64,000 nt of DNA from Akkermansia sp. GTDB lineage: Bacteria; Verrucomicrobiota; Verrucomicrobiia; Verrucomicrobiales; Akkermansiaceae. A program made the translations under genes and the position numbers. Below the pieces are notes generated by a model. It was not told the origin of the DNA, did not search any database, and worked only from the letters and a program-made list of their open reading frames with translations. This document shows, piece after piece, positions 1 to 7,800 of this stretch (positions are counted from its first letter, which is position 1; the number at the start of each line of letters is the position of its first letter). Location: positions 86,981-150,980 of the forward strand of contig JAUNHW010000002.1 in assembly GCA_030523775.1 (NCBI GenBank), in the 5' to 3' direction.

Positions 1-474
1 CTCTTCGCGCAGGTTGATCATCTTGATGGCGGCGCGGGCGGCTTCCTTGCCGCGGTTGAGCGTGCTGGCGATGCAGCGAGCGAAGGCCTGCTGCTCGTTG
101 TTGAGCAGGAGCACCTCGTTGATGACCGGAACCAGCGTCTCGCAGGAGATGTCCATGAGCTTGCGCGCCACGTTCTCGCCCACCAGGTCGGCGTGCGCGG
201 TTTCCCCGCGGATGATGACGCCCAGGGCAATGACCGCCTCCGGCACCTCGCGCGAGGCCGGCTCCACAATGGCGCGCCGCACCATCAGCGGAATCTCGAA
301 AGCCCCGGGCACCTGCAGCACCTCGAACTCCGAGAACGGATACTCCGTGGCCAGCTCGTTCACGCAGTGCTCCAGCATGGCCTGCACGTATTTCAGGTTG
401 TAGGAGGAGGTGACAAGGGTGATGCGGGCATCACGCTTGCGTGCTTGGATTTTTTCCGGTAACTCAATGGACAT
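1..474 (-). CDS. ribH: 6,7-dimethyl-8-ribityllumazine synthase, 3' end outside window
   Basis: Lumazine synthase condenses 5-amino-6-ribitylamino-uracil with 3,4-dihydroxy-2-butanone 4-phosphate, the penultimate step of riboflavin synthesis, in a cytoplasmic multimer. The 158 visible codons start MSIELPEKIQARK and contain the family landmarks TSSYN, VPGAFEIPL and ALGVIIRGETAHADLV, where the His is the conserved catalytic one. The reading frame is open to base 1, so only the last few residues should be missing. The ATG at 474 lies 14 nt from a good -10 box, and no Shine-Dalgarno is visible. It sits downstream of the exonuclease gene but has its own promoter. Confidence 0.93.
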   Translation of the reverse strand, partial: MSIELPEKIQARKRDARITLVTSSYNLKYVQAMLEHCVNELATEYPFSEFEVLQVPGAFEIPLMVRRAIVEPASREVPEAVIALGVIIRGETAHADLVGENVARKLMDISCETLVPVINEVLLLNNEQQAFARCIASTLNRGKEAARAAIKMINLREE

Positions 475-488
475 AACTTGCGGAGAAA

Positions 489-517
489 AAGCTACCATGC
501 ACGCGCGCGTGAGTCAA
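489..517 (-). promoter_or_regulatory. sigma-70 promoter of ribH
   Basis: On the minus strand TTGACT (517-512) and TAGCTT (494-489) are separated by 17 nt. The ATG follows 14 nt after the -10, which predicts a leader of only about 7 nt. Confidence 0.65.
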
Positions 518-529
518 GCGCAAAGGAAT

Positions 530-1111
530 TCAGCGCACGGCGAAGGGTATGTTCTCGAGCGTGGCGTCCTGCATATGCAGTTCCCGTACGATATGGCGCA
601 GAACCAGCAGGGAGCCGGCGGCATCGAAGAGGGCGTCATGCCATTGCCGGCCCGGCACCAGGGCGGACACGCGTTCCGAGATGCAGAGGGCATCGCACAC
701 CACGGAGAGCGAGTGGTCCTGCAGGGTGGGCATGGCTTGGCGCGCCAGGGCCAGGGTGTCCAGCCAGGGGCCGAACCCGTGGCCGGGGAAGGCGCGCAGG
801 AAGCGCATTTCCGTGGCGGGGTTGTGGCCCACCACCACGGCGCCGCCCAGCAGGCGCTTGATATCCGGCCACAGCGCGGTGAACGGCGGCGCATCCTTCA
901 GCGTGGCTGCGGTGATGCCGTGCAGGCGGGATGCGCTCCAGCGCACGGGGTGCTCGCACGCTATGTAGGAGGTGTAGCACTCCGGCTGCGGGTCGTACAG
1001 GGAGTTGACGCGCACAATGCCCACTTGCACGGGGCAGTCGGTCTCGCCGGGTGCGGCGCCGGCGGACTCGAAATCGATGGCGGCGTAGGCGAGCTGGCCG
1101 AGGGTGCTCAT
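530..1111 (-). CDS. 3'-5' exonuclease, DnaQ/RNase T-like (DEDD superfamily)
   Basis: A 193-residue protein starting MSTLGQLAYAAIDFESAG. The motif DFESAG gives the first Asp-Glu pair of the DEDD exonuclease fold, GHNPATEMRFL resembles Exo II and the C-terminal RQWHDALFDA with LFDA resembles Exo III of DEDDh enzymes. The likely role is single-stranded nucleic acid 3' trimming or proofreading in the cytoplasm; the substrate cannot be told from sequence. The start ATG overlaps the stop of the upstream deaminase gene by four bases (ATGA), so the two are probably translationally coupled. A longer in-frame reading upstream lies within the deaminase gene and is not used. Confidence 0.8.
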   Translation of the reverse strand: MSTLGQLAYAAIDFESAGAAPGETDCPVQVGIVRVNSLYDPQPECYTSYIACEHPVRWSASRLHGITAATLKDAPPFTALWPDIKRLLGGAVVVGHNPATEMRFLRAFPGHGFGPWLDTLALARQAMPTLQDHSLSVVCDALCISERVSALVPGRQWHDALFDAAGSLLVLRHIVRELHMQDATLENIPFAVR

Positions 1112-2403
1112 GCAAAGAAGGCGGCGCGCTCCTTGATTTCCTGGCAAAGGGCGTCGTAGTCGCAGGTGAGGAACTTGCCGTCGCGGTAGAGCTCGCGCCC
1201 GTCCACCACGGTGAGGCGGTTCTCCAGGCCGGAGGCGGCGTAGACGATGTTGGAGACGATGTGGTGCACGGGCTGCATGTTGGGCGTGGTGAGGTCCAGG
1301 GCGATGAAGTCCGCGCGCATGCCGGGTTCCAGCACGCCGATGAGGGGATCGTGCATGGCGGCGGAGCCGCCGCGGGTGGCCATGTCCAGCGCCAGGGTGG
1401 CGGGGCATGCGGTGGGGGAGAGCTGGTCCACCTTGTGCAGGAGGCTTGCCACGTACATCTCGCGGAACATGTTCTGGGCGTTGTTGCTGGCGGGGCCGTC
1501 GGTGCCGAGCGCCACGTCCACGCCGCCCCGGATCATTTTCTCCACGGGAGCCACGCCGCTGGCGAGCTTCATGTTGGAGGCGGGGTTGTGCACGGCGGCG
1601 CAGCGGTTTTCCGCCAGCAGCTCGATATCGTGCTCATCCACGTGCACCAGGTGCGGGAAGGTGGAATCCGGCTGCAGCAGGCCCAGGCTTTCCGCATACG
1701 GCACGGGGCGCATGCCGTGCTCCTTCAGGCAGGTTTCCGTCTCCGATTCCGTTTCCGCCAGGTGCATGGCGAAGATGGCGCCGTGCTCCTGCGCAATGGC
1801 GTGCGCCTCCTGCAGCAGCTCCGGCGTGGTGGTGTACGGCGCGTGCGGGGTGATGGCCTGGCGCAGGCGCGGGTGGTTGCGGCACCGCTCCGCCTGGGCG
1901 GCCATCAGCTCGCGGTAGGCGGCCATGTCGGCAAAGGCCAGGTTGGGGAAGAAGCGCGTGAGGTTCTCGCCGACGATGCCGCGCAGGCCAATGCTGTCCG
2001 CCGCGCGGAACACGGCGTCCGAGTGCATGTACATGTCGAAGAACGAGGTGGTGCCGGTGCGCACCATCTCCGCCAGGCTGAACAGCGCGCCGGTTTCCAC
2101 CATCTCCGCCGTGAGCTTCGCCTCCGCGGGGAAGATGTCCTGCGTCAGCCAGTCCATCAGCGCCTTGTCGTCGGAGAACCCGCGGTACAGGCTCATCGGC
2201 ACGTGCGTGTGCGCGTTCACCAGCCCCGGCATGATGACCGCGCGCCCCAGCTCCGTGAGCTCGGCGTCAGGGTACATGTCGCGCATCATGTCGGCGTGCC
2301 CCACGCAGGTGATTTTATCCTTCTCAATGGCCACGGCGCCGTTTTCAATGATGTCGCGCGTGTTGTTCTGTGTGACGATATAGTCTGCGGTGTAAATGTG
2401 CAT
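1108..2403 (-). CDS. mtaD: 5-methylthioadenosine/S-adenosylhomocysteine deaminase
   Basis: Amidohydrolase-family metal-dependent deaminase of 431 residues. The metal-binding NAHTHVPMSL motif (His65, His67), the later PHAPY and FAMHLAETE segments and the C-terminal GTDGPASNN (metal-ligand Asp) appear in the order typical of the MtaD/SsnA/TrzN group. Members deaminate S-adenosylhomocysteine, methylthioadenosine or adenosine to the inosyl compounds. The start MHIYTADYIV gives the usual length. It is 20 nt downstream of a membrane protein gene and overlaps the exonuclease gene by 4 nt. Exact substrate preference is inferred from the family. A divergent SAH-hydrolase-like gene lies at 12400-13467. 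Confidence 0.82.
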   Translation of the reverse strand: MHIYTADYIVTQNNTRDIIENGAVAIEKDKITCVGHADMMRDMYPDAELTELGRAVIMPGLVNAHTHVPMSLYRGFSDDKALMDWLTQDIFPAEAKLTAEMVETGALFSLAEMVRTGTTSFFDMYMHSDAVFRAADSIGLRGIVGENLTRFFPNLAFADMAAYRELMAAQAERCRNHPRLRQAITPHAPYTTTPELLQEAHAIAQEHGAIFAMHLAETESETETCLKEHGMRPVPYAESLGLLQPDSTFPHLVHVDEHDIELLAENRCAAVHNPASNMKLASGVAPVEKMIRGGVDVALGTDGPASNNAQNMFREMYVASLLHKVDQLSPTACPATLALDMATRGGSAAMHDPLIGVLEPGMRADFIALDLTTPNMQPVHHIVSNIVYAASGLENRLTVVDGRELYRDGKFLTCDYDALCQEIKERAAFFA

Positions 2404-2423
2404 GGCGGGGAAAGTGAAGAGGG

Positions 2424-3017
2424 TTACCAATAGAGGATGGCGCAGGCCAGCACGGCCGCGCCGTACAGCGTGCCGAAAAGCGCAATGCCCTTGAACACGG
2501 CGGGGTGCGCGTTCAGCCTCGCCGCCCAGTCGCGGAACAGGTGCGGCTTGGCCACCCAGAACATCGCCACCGTCAGCACCGGGTACCACCAGATGGGGAT
2601 GAGCAGGCGTGTCACCGGGTCCTTCAGGAACGCCGCGGAAAGCGGCAGCAGCGCCGCCAGCAGCAGGAACAGACCCAGCGCGCGCGCAAACAGGTGTTCC
2701 TTCGCCATGGAGGCCAGCACAAACCAGATGACCGGACACAGGATGAGCAGCCACCCGCGGAAGCTGTCGAACTCGTACAGCGGCATGCACAGCGGGTTCC
2801 AATCCGCCTTGAACAGCAGCGCCGCGATCCACAGGAAATCCACCCCCAGCAGCACCGCGCCAGCCTTGTATGCCACATGTGCGCGCCCAAGCGCCTGCAG
2901 CGCCGCAGCCGGCCGCGCCAGCCCGTACACGTGCAGCAGGATGAGCACCAGGCCCATCACCACCCCCGTCCCGCACAGCGGCAGCTTCTCATAGATATGG
3001 ATGGATTCTTCGTACAT
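2424..3017 (-). CDS. Integral membrane protein of unknown function
   Basis: I do not recognise this 197-residue protein. It is very hydrophobic, with about six transmembrane segments (first at roughly residues 17-35, last at 178-195) and a short cytoplasmic-looking N-terminus MYEESIHIYEK. No catalytic motif is visible. It is the first gene of a minus-strand cluster with mtaD and the exonuclease, with a 20 nt gap to mtaD. The ATG at 3017 follows a perfect TATAAT by 11 nt, so the transcript would have almost no leader. Confidence 0.75.
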   Translation of the reverse strand: MYEESIHIYEKLPLCGTGVVMGLVLILLHVYGLARPAAALQALGRAHVAYKAGAVLLGVDFLWIAALLFKADWNPLCMPLYEFDSFRGWLLILCPVIWFVLASMAKEHLFARALGLFLLLAALLPLSAAFLKDPVTRLLIPIWWYPVLTVAMFWVAKPHLFRDWAARLNAHPAVFKGIALFGTLYGAAVLACAILYW

Positions 3018-3028
3018 GCGCTGCGCGT

Positions 3029-3056
3029 ATTATACACCCACCCGCGCCAAAGGAAA
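3029..3056 (-). promoter_or_regulatory. Promoter of membrane protein-mtaD-exonuclease cluster
   Basis: A consensus -10 TATAAT (3034-3029) lies 11 nt before the ATG. The -35 is weak (TTTCCT at 3056-3051, 16 nt spacer). Confidence 0.5.
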
Positions 3057-3172
3057 GCAAAAAGGCGGGTGCGCACCAGGGGTGTTTGGTATGCATGCGT
3101 TGGCATCAATCATTGCCTACCGACCACGCCTTCTCCCTATGGGTAGTGGGGAGGCCGCCTTCCCGCCCGCAA

Positions 3173-3901
3173 TCACCAAGCAAGCGGGTATCCGCTCCGG
3201 GAATCCTTGCAGGGGCGGCTGGGGAAATGCATCCTTTGATAAAACTCATTCCTGAAATATGCCCGGTCTCCCTTTTCGCCATCCGATTTGAGCAAAACGT
3301 AGTAAGCCATGTTTCGTGCATTTTTGCGCTTGCTGCTTGGCATTTTGTCATTCTGCTCGATATACTGGAGGAGGATGCGGGCGCAATGCGTGTCGAATAT
3401 GATGAGCGCCTCTTCTTGCGGCAAGTCTGCCCTGATCTCTGGTGGCAGGCCGTTGTAAAACCTGTCCCATGGGATAAACTGATCCAGATTATAGAGATGG
3501 CTTTCCGATGCATAGCGGCAAACGTCCCTAATGTCGGATATGGCCACCCCCTTCGATTCAAATGCGCTCGAGAAGGCCTCATACAGCTTGTCCGCAATGT
3601 CGGTCATTTCCTCCAATGAAAGGCCTTGAAGGGTCTTTGTACATTGTTTCAGCTTGTCGGTGTGTCTAAAATAGAGGGTGGCGAGATGCCTGTCCTGCTC
3701 ATGCGGGGAAGAGAGCCTCCGGGTCATCTGACGCCTCCATTTGGCATCGGCCATATAGGGTATGGGATACCAGGAACACCATGTGGAATCATTGGGATTG
3801 AATATATCCATGCTACTGTAACCTTGCCTGCACGACGCGCAGGATGACAGGAGAAGCAGGAAAAAGAGTTTTGCGAAGGTGTGAATGCGGAAGGGTCTCA
3901 T
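3173..3901 (-). CDS. Putative lipoprotein, unknown function
   Basis: Unrecognised 242-residue protein. With the start MRPFRIHTFAKL it has a classical lipoprotein signal: a basic N-terminus, a hydrophobic core LFFLLLLSSCASC and a lipobox-like SSC or ASC. I chose this start over an in-frame ATG 22 codons upstream because the longer form would bury the signal. The mature part is hydrophilic, with several Trp and Cys residues near the N-terminus (WCSWYPIPY). It lies 28 nt behind another lipoprotein gene. Both genes are visibly richer in A+T than their neighbours, which suggests recent acquisition. Confidence 0.6.
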   Translation of the reverse strand: MRPFRIHTFAKLFFLLLLSSCASCRQGYSSMDIFNPNDSTWCSWYPIPYMADAKWRRQMTRRLSSPHEQDRHLATLYFRHTDKLKQCTKTLQGLSLEEMTDIADKLYEAFSSAFESKGVAISDIRDVCRYASESHLYNLDQFIPWDRFYNGLPPEIRADLPQEEALIIFDTHCARILLQYIEQNDKMPSSKRKNARNMAYYVLLKSDGEKGDRAYFRNEFYQRMHFPSRPCKDSRSGYPLAW

Positions 3902-3929
3902 ATGCTCTGGAGAATTGACAATCTTAGAA

Positions 3930-4460
3930 TTAGGAAACTGAAACCCTAAATTTGAAATCAATGTCATCGAAGCTCTGGGCTGTTATTTGGATTCTTCTGT
4001 AGGTGTATGGATGCTGGTCGGTGATGAAATATGGTTCGCCGTCTGTACGGCTGTGGTTGCAGACAAGGTATACGGTATCGCCTTCCCATACAAGCATGAT
4101 ATACCATTCATCATCGCATATCTTGCCAATGACTATCTTGCCGTTGCAGGCCAGATAGCACGGTGTGTCTTGGGGTATGGTTCGAGTATCGGGCACCGTC
4201 GAGTTTTCGTAGGGACAACGGTACGTGAGGCGGATGGCAGGCCTATCGTTGCCGATACCGACGATTGCACTTTTCTCGGGATGCTGTTTATCGCGCCAGA
4301 CCACATGTGCGTCCAGGCTCTTTCGAGGGTACTGAACGGACTTGGAACCTGGAGCCGAAAGAACAGCCTTGATGCCGCAAATCTCCTTGCTGCCGTCACT
4401 GCAACCAACAGCCAGACACGCAAGCGTTGCCAAGGAGGCAATTTTAATGAAAATGTTCAT
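3930..4460 (-). CDS. Putative lipoprotein, unknown function
   Basis: Unrecognised 176-residue protein with a clear lipoprotein signal peptide: MNIFIKIASLATLACLAVGC, lipobox AVGC with Cys20 as the acylated residue. The mature part contains several cysteines and looks like a compact beta-rich secreted domain; no enzyme motif is visible. It probably forms a two-gene unit with the lipoprotein at 3173-3901. Its base composition is more A+T rich than the surrounding chromosome. It ends in the direction away from the initiator tRNA. Confidence 0.65.
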   Translation of the reverse strand: MNIFIKIASLATLACLAVGCSDGSKEICGIKAVLSAPGSKSVQYPRKSLDAHVVWRDKQHPEKSAIVGIGNDRPAIRLTYRCPYENSTVPDTRTIPQDTPCYLACNGKIVIGKICDDEWYIMLVWEGDTVYLVCNHSRTDGEPYFITDQHPYTYRRIQITAQSFDDIDFKFRVSVS

Positions 4461-4557
4461 TTTGTTGGATATTGGAGGTTTGTTTCAGGCGGTGCGGCGC
4501 TGCCGGACATGCGCTTCCCTATACCCCATTAAGCCACCAAAAGACCAAATGCGCAAC

Positions 4558-4592
4558 AAAAAACCCGCAGCAGCCTGGCTTGCGGGTTTTTT
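4558..4592 (-). terminator. Bidirectional-looking intrinsic terminator downstream of tRNA-fMet
   Basis: Perfect 9-bp arms AAACCCGCA (4561-4569) and TGCGGGTTT (4581-4589) with an 11-nt loop. T-runs occur on both sides when read on either strand. On the minus strand it lies about 30 nt after the tRNA 3' end. Confidence 0.8.
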
Positions 4593-4621
4593 GTCGAGTC
4601 TAGCCGACCCGGTTTTCACGA

Positions 4622-4695
<74 letters not shown>

Positions 4696-4710
4696 ATTGG
4701 TACGCCGGGC

Positions 4711-4739
4711 AATATACGCCGCCGCCCATATCCTGTCAA
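4711..4739 (-). promoter_or_regulatory. Strong promoter of tRNA-fMet
   Basis: TTGACA (4739-4734), 17 nt spacer, TATATT (4716-4711) on the minus strand, 15 nt before the mature tRNA 5' end. Confidence 0.85.
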
Positions 4740-4772
4740 GCGTTTTTCCGTTTTTTTGTTCATTTTTTCAGA

Positions 4773-4812
4773 AAAACGCAAGGGCCGGCAGGCTGTATGC
4801 CCGGCGGCCCTT
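4773..4812 (-). terminator. Intrinsic terminator of the autotransporter gene
   Basis: Minus-strand stem AAGGGCCG/CGGCCCTT (4812-4805 with 4787-4780) with further pairing inside the loop, followed by GCGTTTTTC. It lies 34 nt past the stop codon. Confidence 0.75.
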
Positions 4813-4846
4813 GGAAAGCTGCGCCGCGAGGGGCGCAGGGATGGGG

Positions 4847-7800
4847 TTAGAAGTTGATCCTGTAGCCGAGCGTGGTGTTGAAGTCCATGTCGTTCTCACG
4901 GCACTCGAAGGAAGCATCCCAGAAGATGGTTCCGGCGTTCTGGCTGACGGGGATGTAGATGCCCGCACCCACTTCCAGGCCAATGGCGCCGCGCTCCGCA
5001 GACTTGGTCTGCGCGCGGCTCATGGCACCCAGGCTGGTGAACTCCACGTTGGCGGAGCTGTCGCGGTCGCCCAGGTAGCCCTTGAGCAGGGCGCGGCCCT
5101 CAAAGAGGGATGTGCGGTTGTACACATCCGCGCCGAAGGAGCTCTGCACGCGCGCGCCGGCAGCCAGGGTGACGGCGTTGCAATCCATATCGCCCGCCTT
5201 GAGCGCGGCATCCGACCCGCTCTCCGCATAGCTGCCGAGCGAGGTGTGCGTGTAGCTCACGTTCAGGAGGGGCTGGATGCAGGTGGTGGCGTCCTCGTTT
5301 GCGGCGATGGCGTAGCCCAGCTCATACATGAGGCCGAAAGCGGAGCCGGAGGTGTCCCCGTGGGCCATGTAGCTGCCGGCGGGGGTGTCCACGGTGCGGT
5401 CCACCTTGGCATCCGCGCGGCCCATGGTGGCCACGAAGGTCTGCACCCAGGAGCGGCGGGAGTGGCGCAGGAACAGGGAGAGGTAGTAGTTGTTCAGGTC
5501 CCCGTCCATCCGGTCCGCGGCATCCGACTTGAAATCGCCGAACATGGCGGTGAACGCCAGGCCTGCGGTGGTGCTGGCGGTCACGTCCACATCCAGGCCC
5601 ACGGTACCGCCCCAGGAGTTGTACTTGTAGCCGGAGAGGGTGCCTTCCTTCTGCATGCGGCGGTAGTCACCCTCGGCGTTCACCCAGGCGTTCACGTAGG
5701 GCAGTTCCTTGGGATCCGCGCAGCAGCTGTTGAGCCCCATGGTGGTGGTGCGGTTGCGGATGGCGCGCAGCTGGCGCTCCACGTCACCGCGGAAGGCCTC
5801 GCCCAGGGCGGGGATGGATGCGCCGGCCACGGCTGCGGCCAGCTGCTCCGCCCTGCCCTTCTGGCCGGTGGCCACGTAGTTGTCCAGCCCGTCCAGGGCC
5901 TTGGCGAGGTCCGGGTAGTCCTCCCGGTTGAGCTGGGGAGAAAGCTCAAAGTAGGCGGTGCTGGCCATTTGGGCACCTTCCCCGGCGTTGCCCTCCGTGA
6001 TTTCCGGATAGTGGCTCTCGCCCATGTCGGACACGGTGATCCAGAGGCTGTCCTCCCTCACCTGCAGGCGGCCGTTGAGGTGCTCGCGGCGCAGGGTGGC
6101 GAGGGCATCCGCGGAAAGGGTGCAGCTAGCCGCCGCATCCGCACCGCAGCCGTTGATGAGCTCATACAGGCCGGCCTCTCCCGGGGCGGTGGTGAGGCCC
6201 AGGGTGATGTTGGTGGCCAGGTCGTCGTAGTTCACCAGGCGGGAAACGTAGAGCATGCTGTCCGAGGCGGAAAGGGCGGAGGTGAAGACGATGGAATCCG
6301 TCACCAGCTCACTGAAGGCGTTGCCGGAGCTGGTGAGCGCCACCGCGGGAGCGGTGAGGTTGCCGCCGTTGGCCGTCTTCTTGTCGAAGATGAGCGAGCG
6401 GTTGGACACCAGCGAGCCGCCGTTGCTGAACGTGCCGTGGATTTCCGTCCACAGGTATTCCGCGGGCAGCACATCTGCAACGCCCTTGAAATGGCCCGTG
6501 GGCACCAGCGGGGATTCCGTGGCGCCGAAGCGCAGGGAGGCCCCGTCTGCCACGGTGAGGTTCTGCAGGTCGTAACCGGGGTTGTCCACCTCCGCATATC
6601 CGTCCGTGAGGGTGAGCGAGCCCGCGCCGTTGAGGTTCTGGATGTTGGAGTCGCCACCCATGCGGAGGGAGCCGGAGTTGCCGTTCACGGTGTAGGCCAC
6701 CAGCTTGGAGAAGGCGTTGTTGCCGGCGGTGAGGTTGAGCGTGCCTGCGTTCACCTCGCCGCCCTTCAGGGTTTCCTGCAGCAGGGCGAGACTGGCGGAG
6801 CGCACGTTCACGGTGCCGCCGTTGTCCAGGTAGCCGATGCGGGAATCCTTGGCCAGGTTCAGGTGGCCGCCCGTCATGATGGTGATATCACCCGCCTGAG
6901 CCTGGGTTCCGGCATTGCCCACAATGGCGCTCACGGAGGCGGTTTCCAGCGTGATGGAGCCGGAGTTGCGGATGATGGCACCGGCCGCGCTGATATCGCG
7001 CACGCGCATCCGGCCATCGTTGGAGAGGGCCACGCTGTTGCCGGCGGCGGAGATGCTGTCGGCGTTGAGCTTGGTGTTGCGGGTGATGTTGAGCGCGGCG
7101 CGGGAGCCGATGGTCACGGCACCGTCCACCTGCACGGTCATGCTGTGGGCGGCGTCGCCGAAGGTGTGGGTGCCGCCGTTGGCATCAATGCCCTGCGCGG
7201 CGAGCGTTCCCTCGCCCACAAAGGTGTAGTCCTTGTTCACGGATTCCAGGAGGATGGATTTCACCGTCTGGCCGCCGTTGATATCCACGGTGGGGGTACC
7301 CTCGCCCAGGAAGCCCACGGGCGTGGAGGTGGAGGGCTCCGTGAAGGAGGTGCCGTTGGAGTCCCAATCGTGCGCGCTGTTCCACAGGCCGTCCTCGCTC
7401 ACCCACTGCAGGGTGGCGATGACGCTGATGTTGAGCACCACGTCCCCGTTCCCGTTCTGGGCGATGCGGGCCACGTGGTTCTTGCCGTCGTTGAGCTCGT
7501 AGAAGCTGGCGCCGCCGGTGAGGGTGAGGTTGGAAACCATGCTGGGGGCTTCGCCGATGTTGCGCAGCAGGTAGATGGTGTCACCGCTCAGGAAGCCGAA
7601 GGACTTCACGCTCTCCCAGGCCGCAACCGTGGGGCGGAACTCCATGGACGGGCTGGTGAGGGTGGCGGCAAAGTACTGCGGGGAATCGAAGGTGGTGATG
7701 GTGGCAACCTCCAGCTGGGCGGCGTTCAGCTCGCCCGTAACGGTCAGCACCGCACCGTCCGCGGGCTTGATGTAGCCGGCGGTGAGGTTGGTGATGGTGG

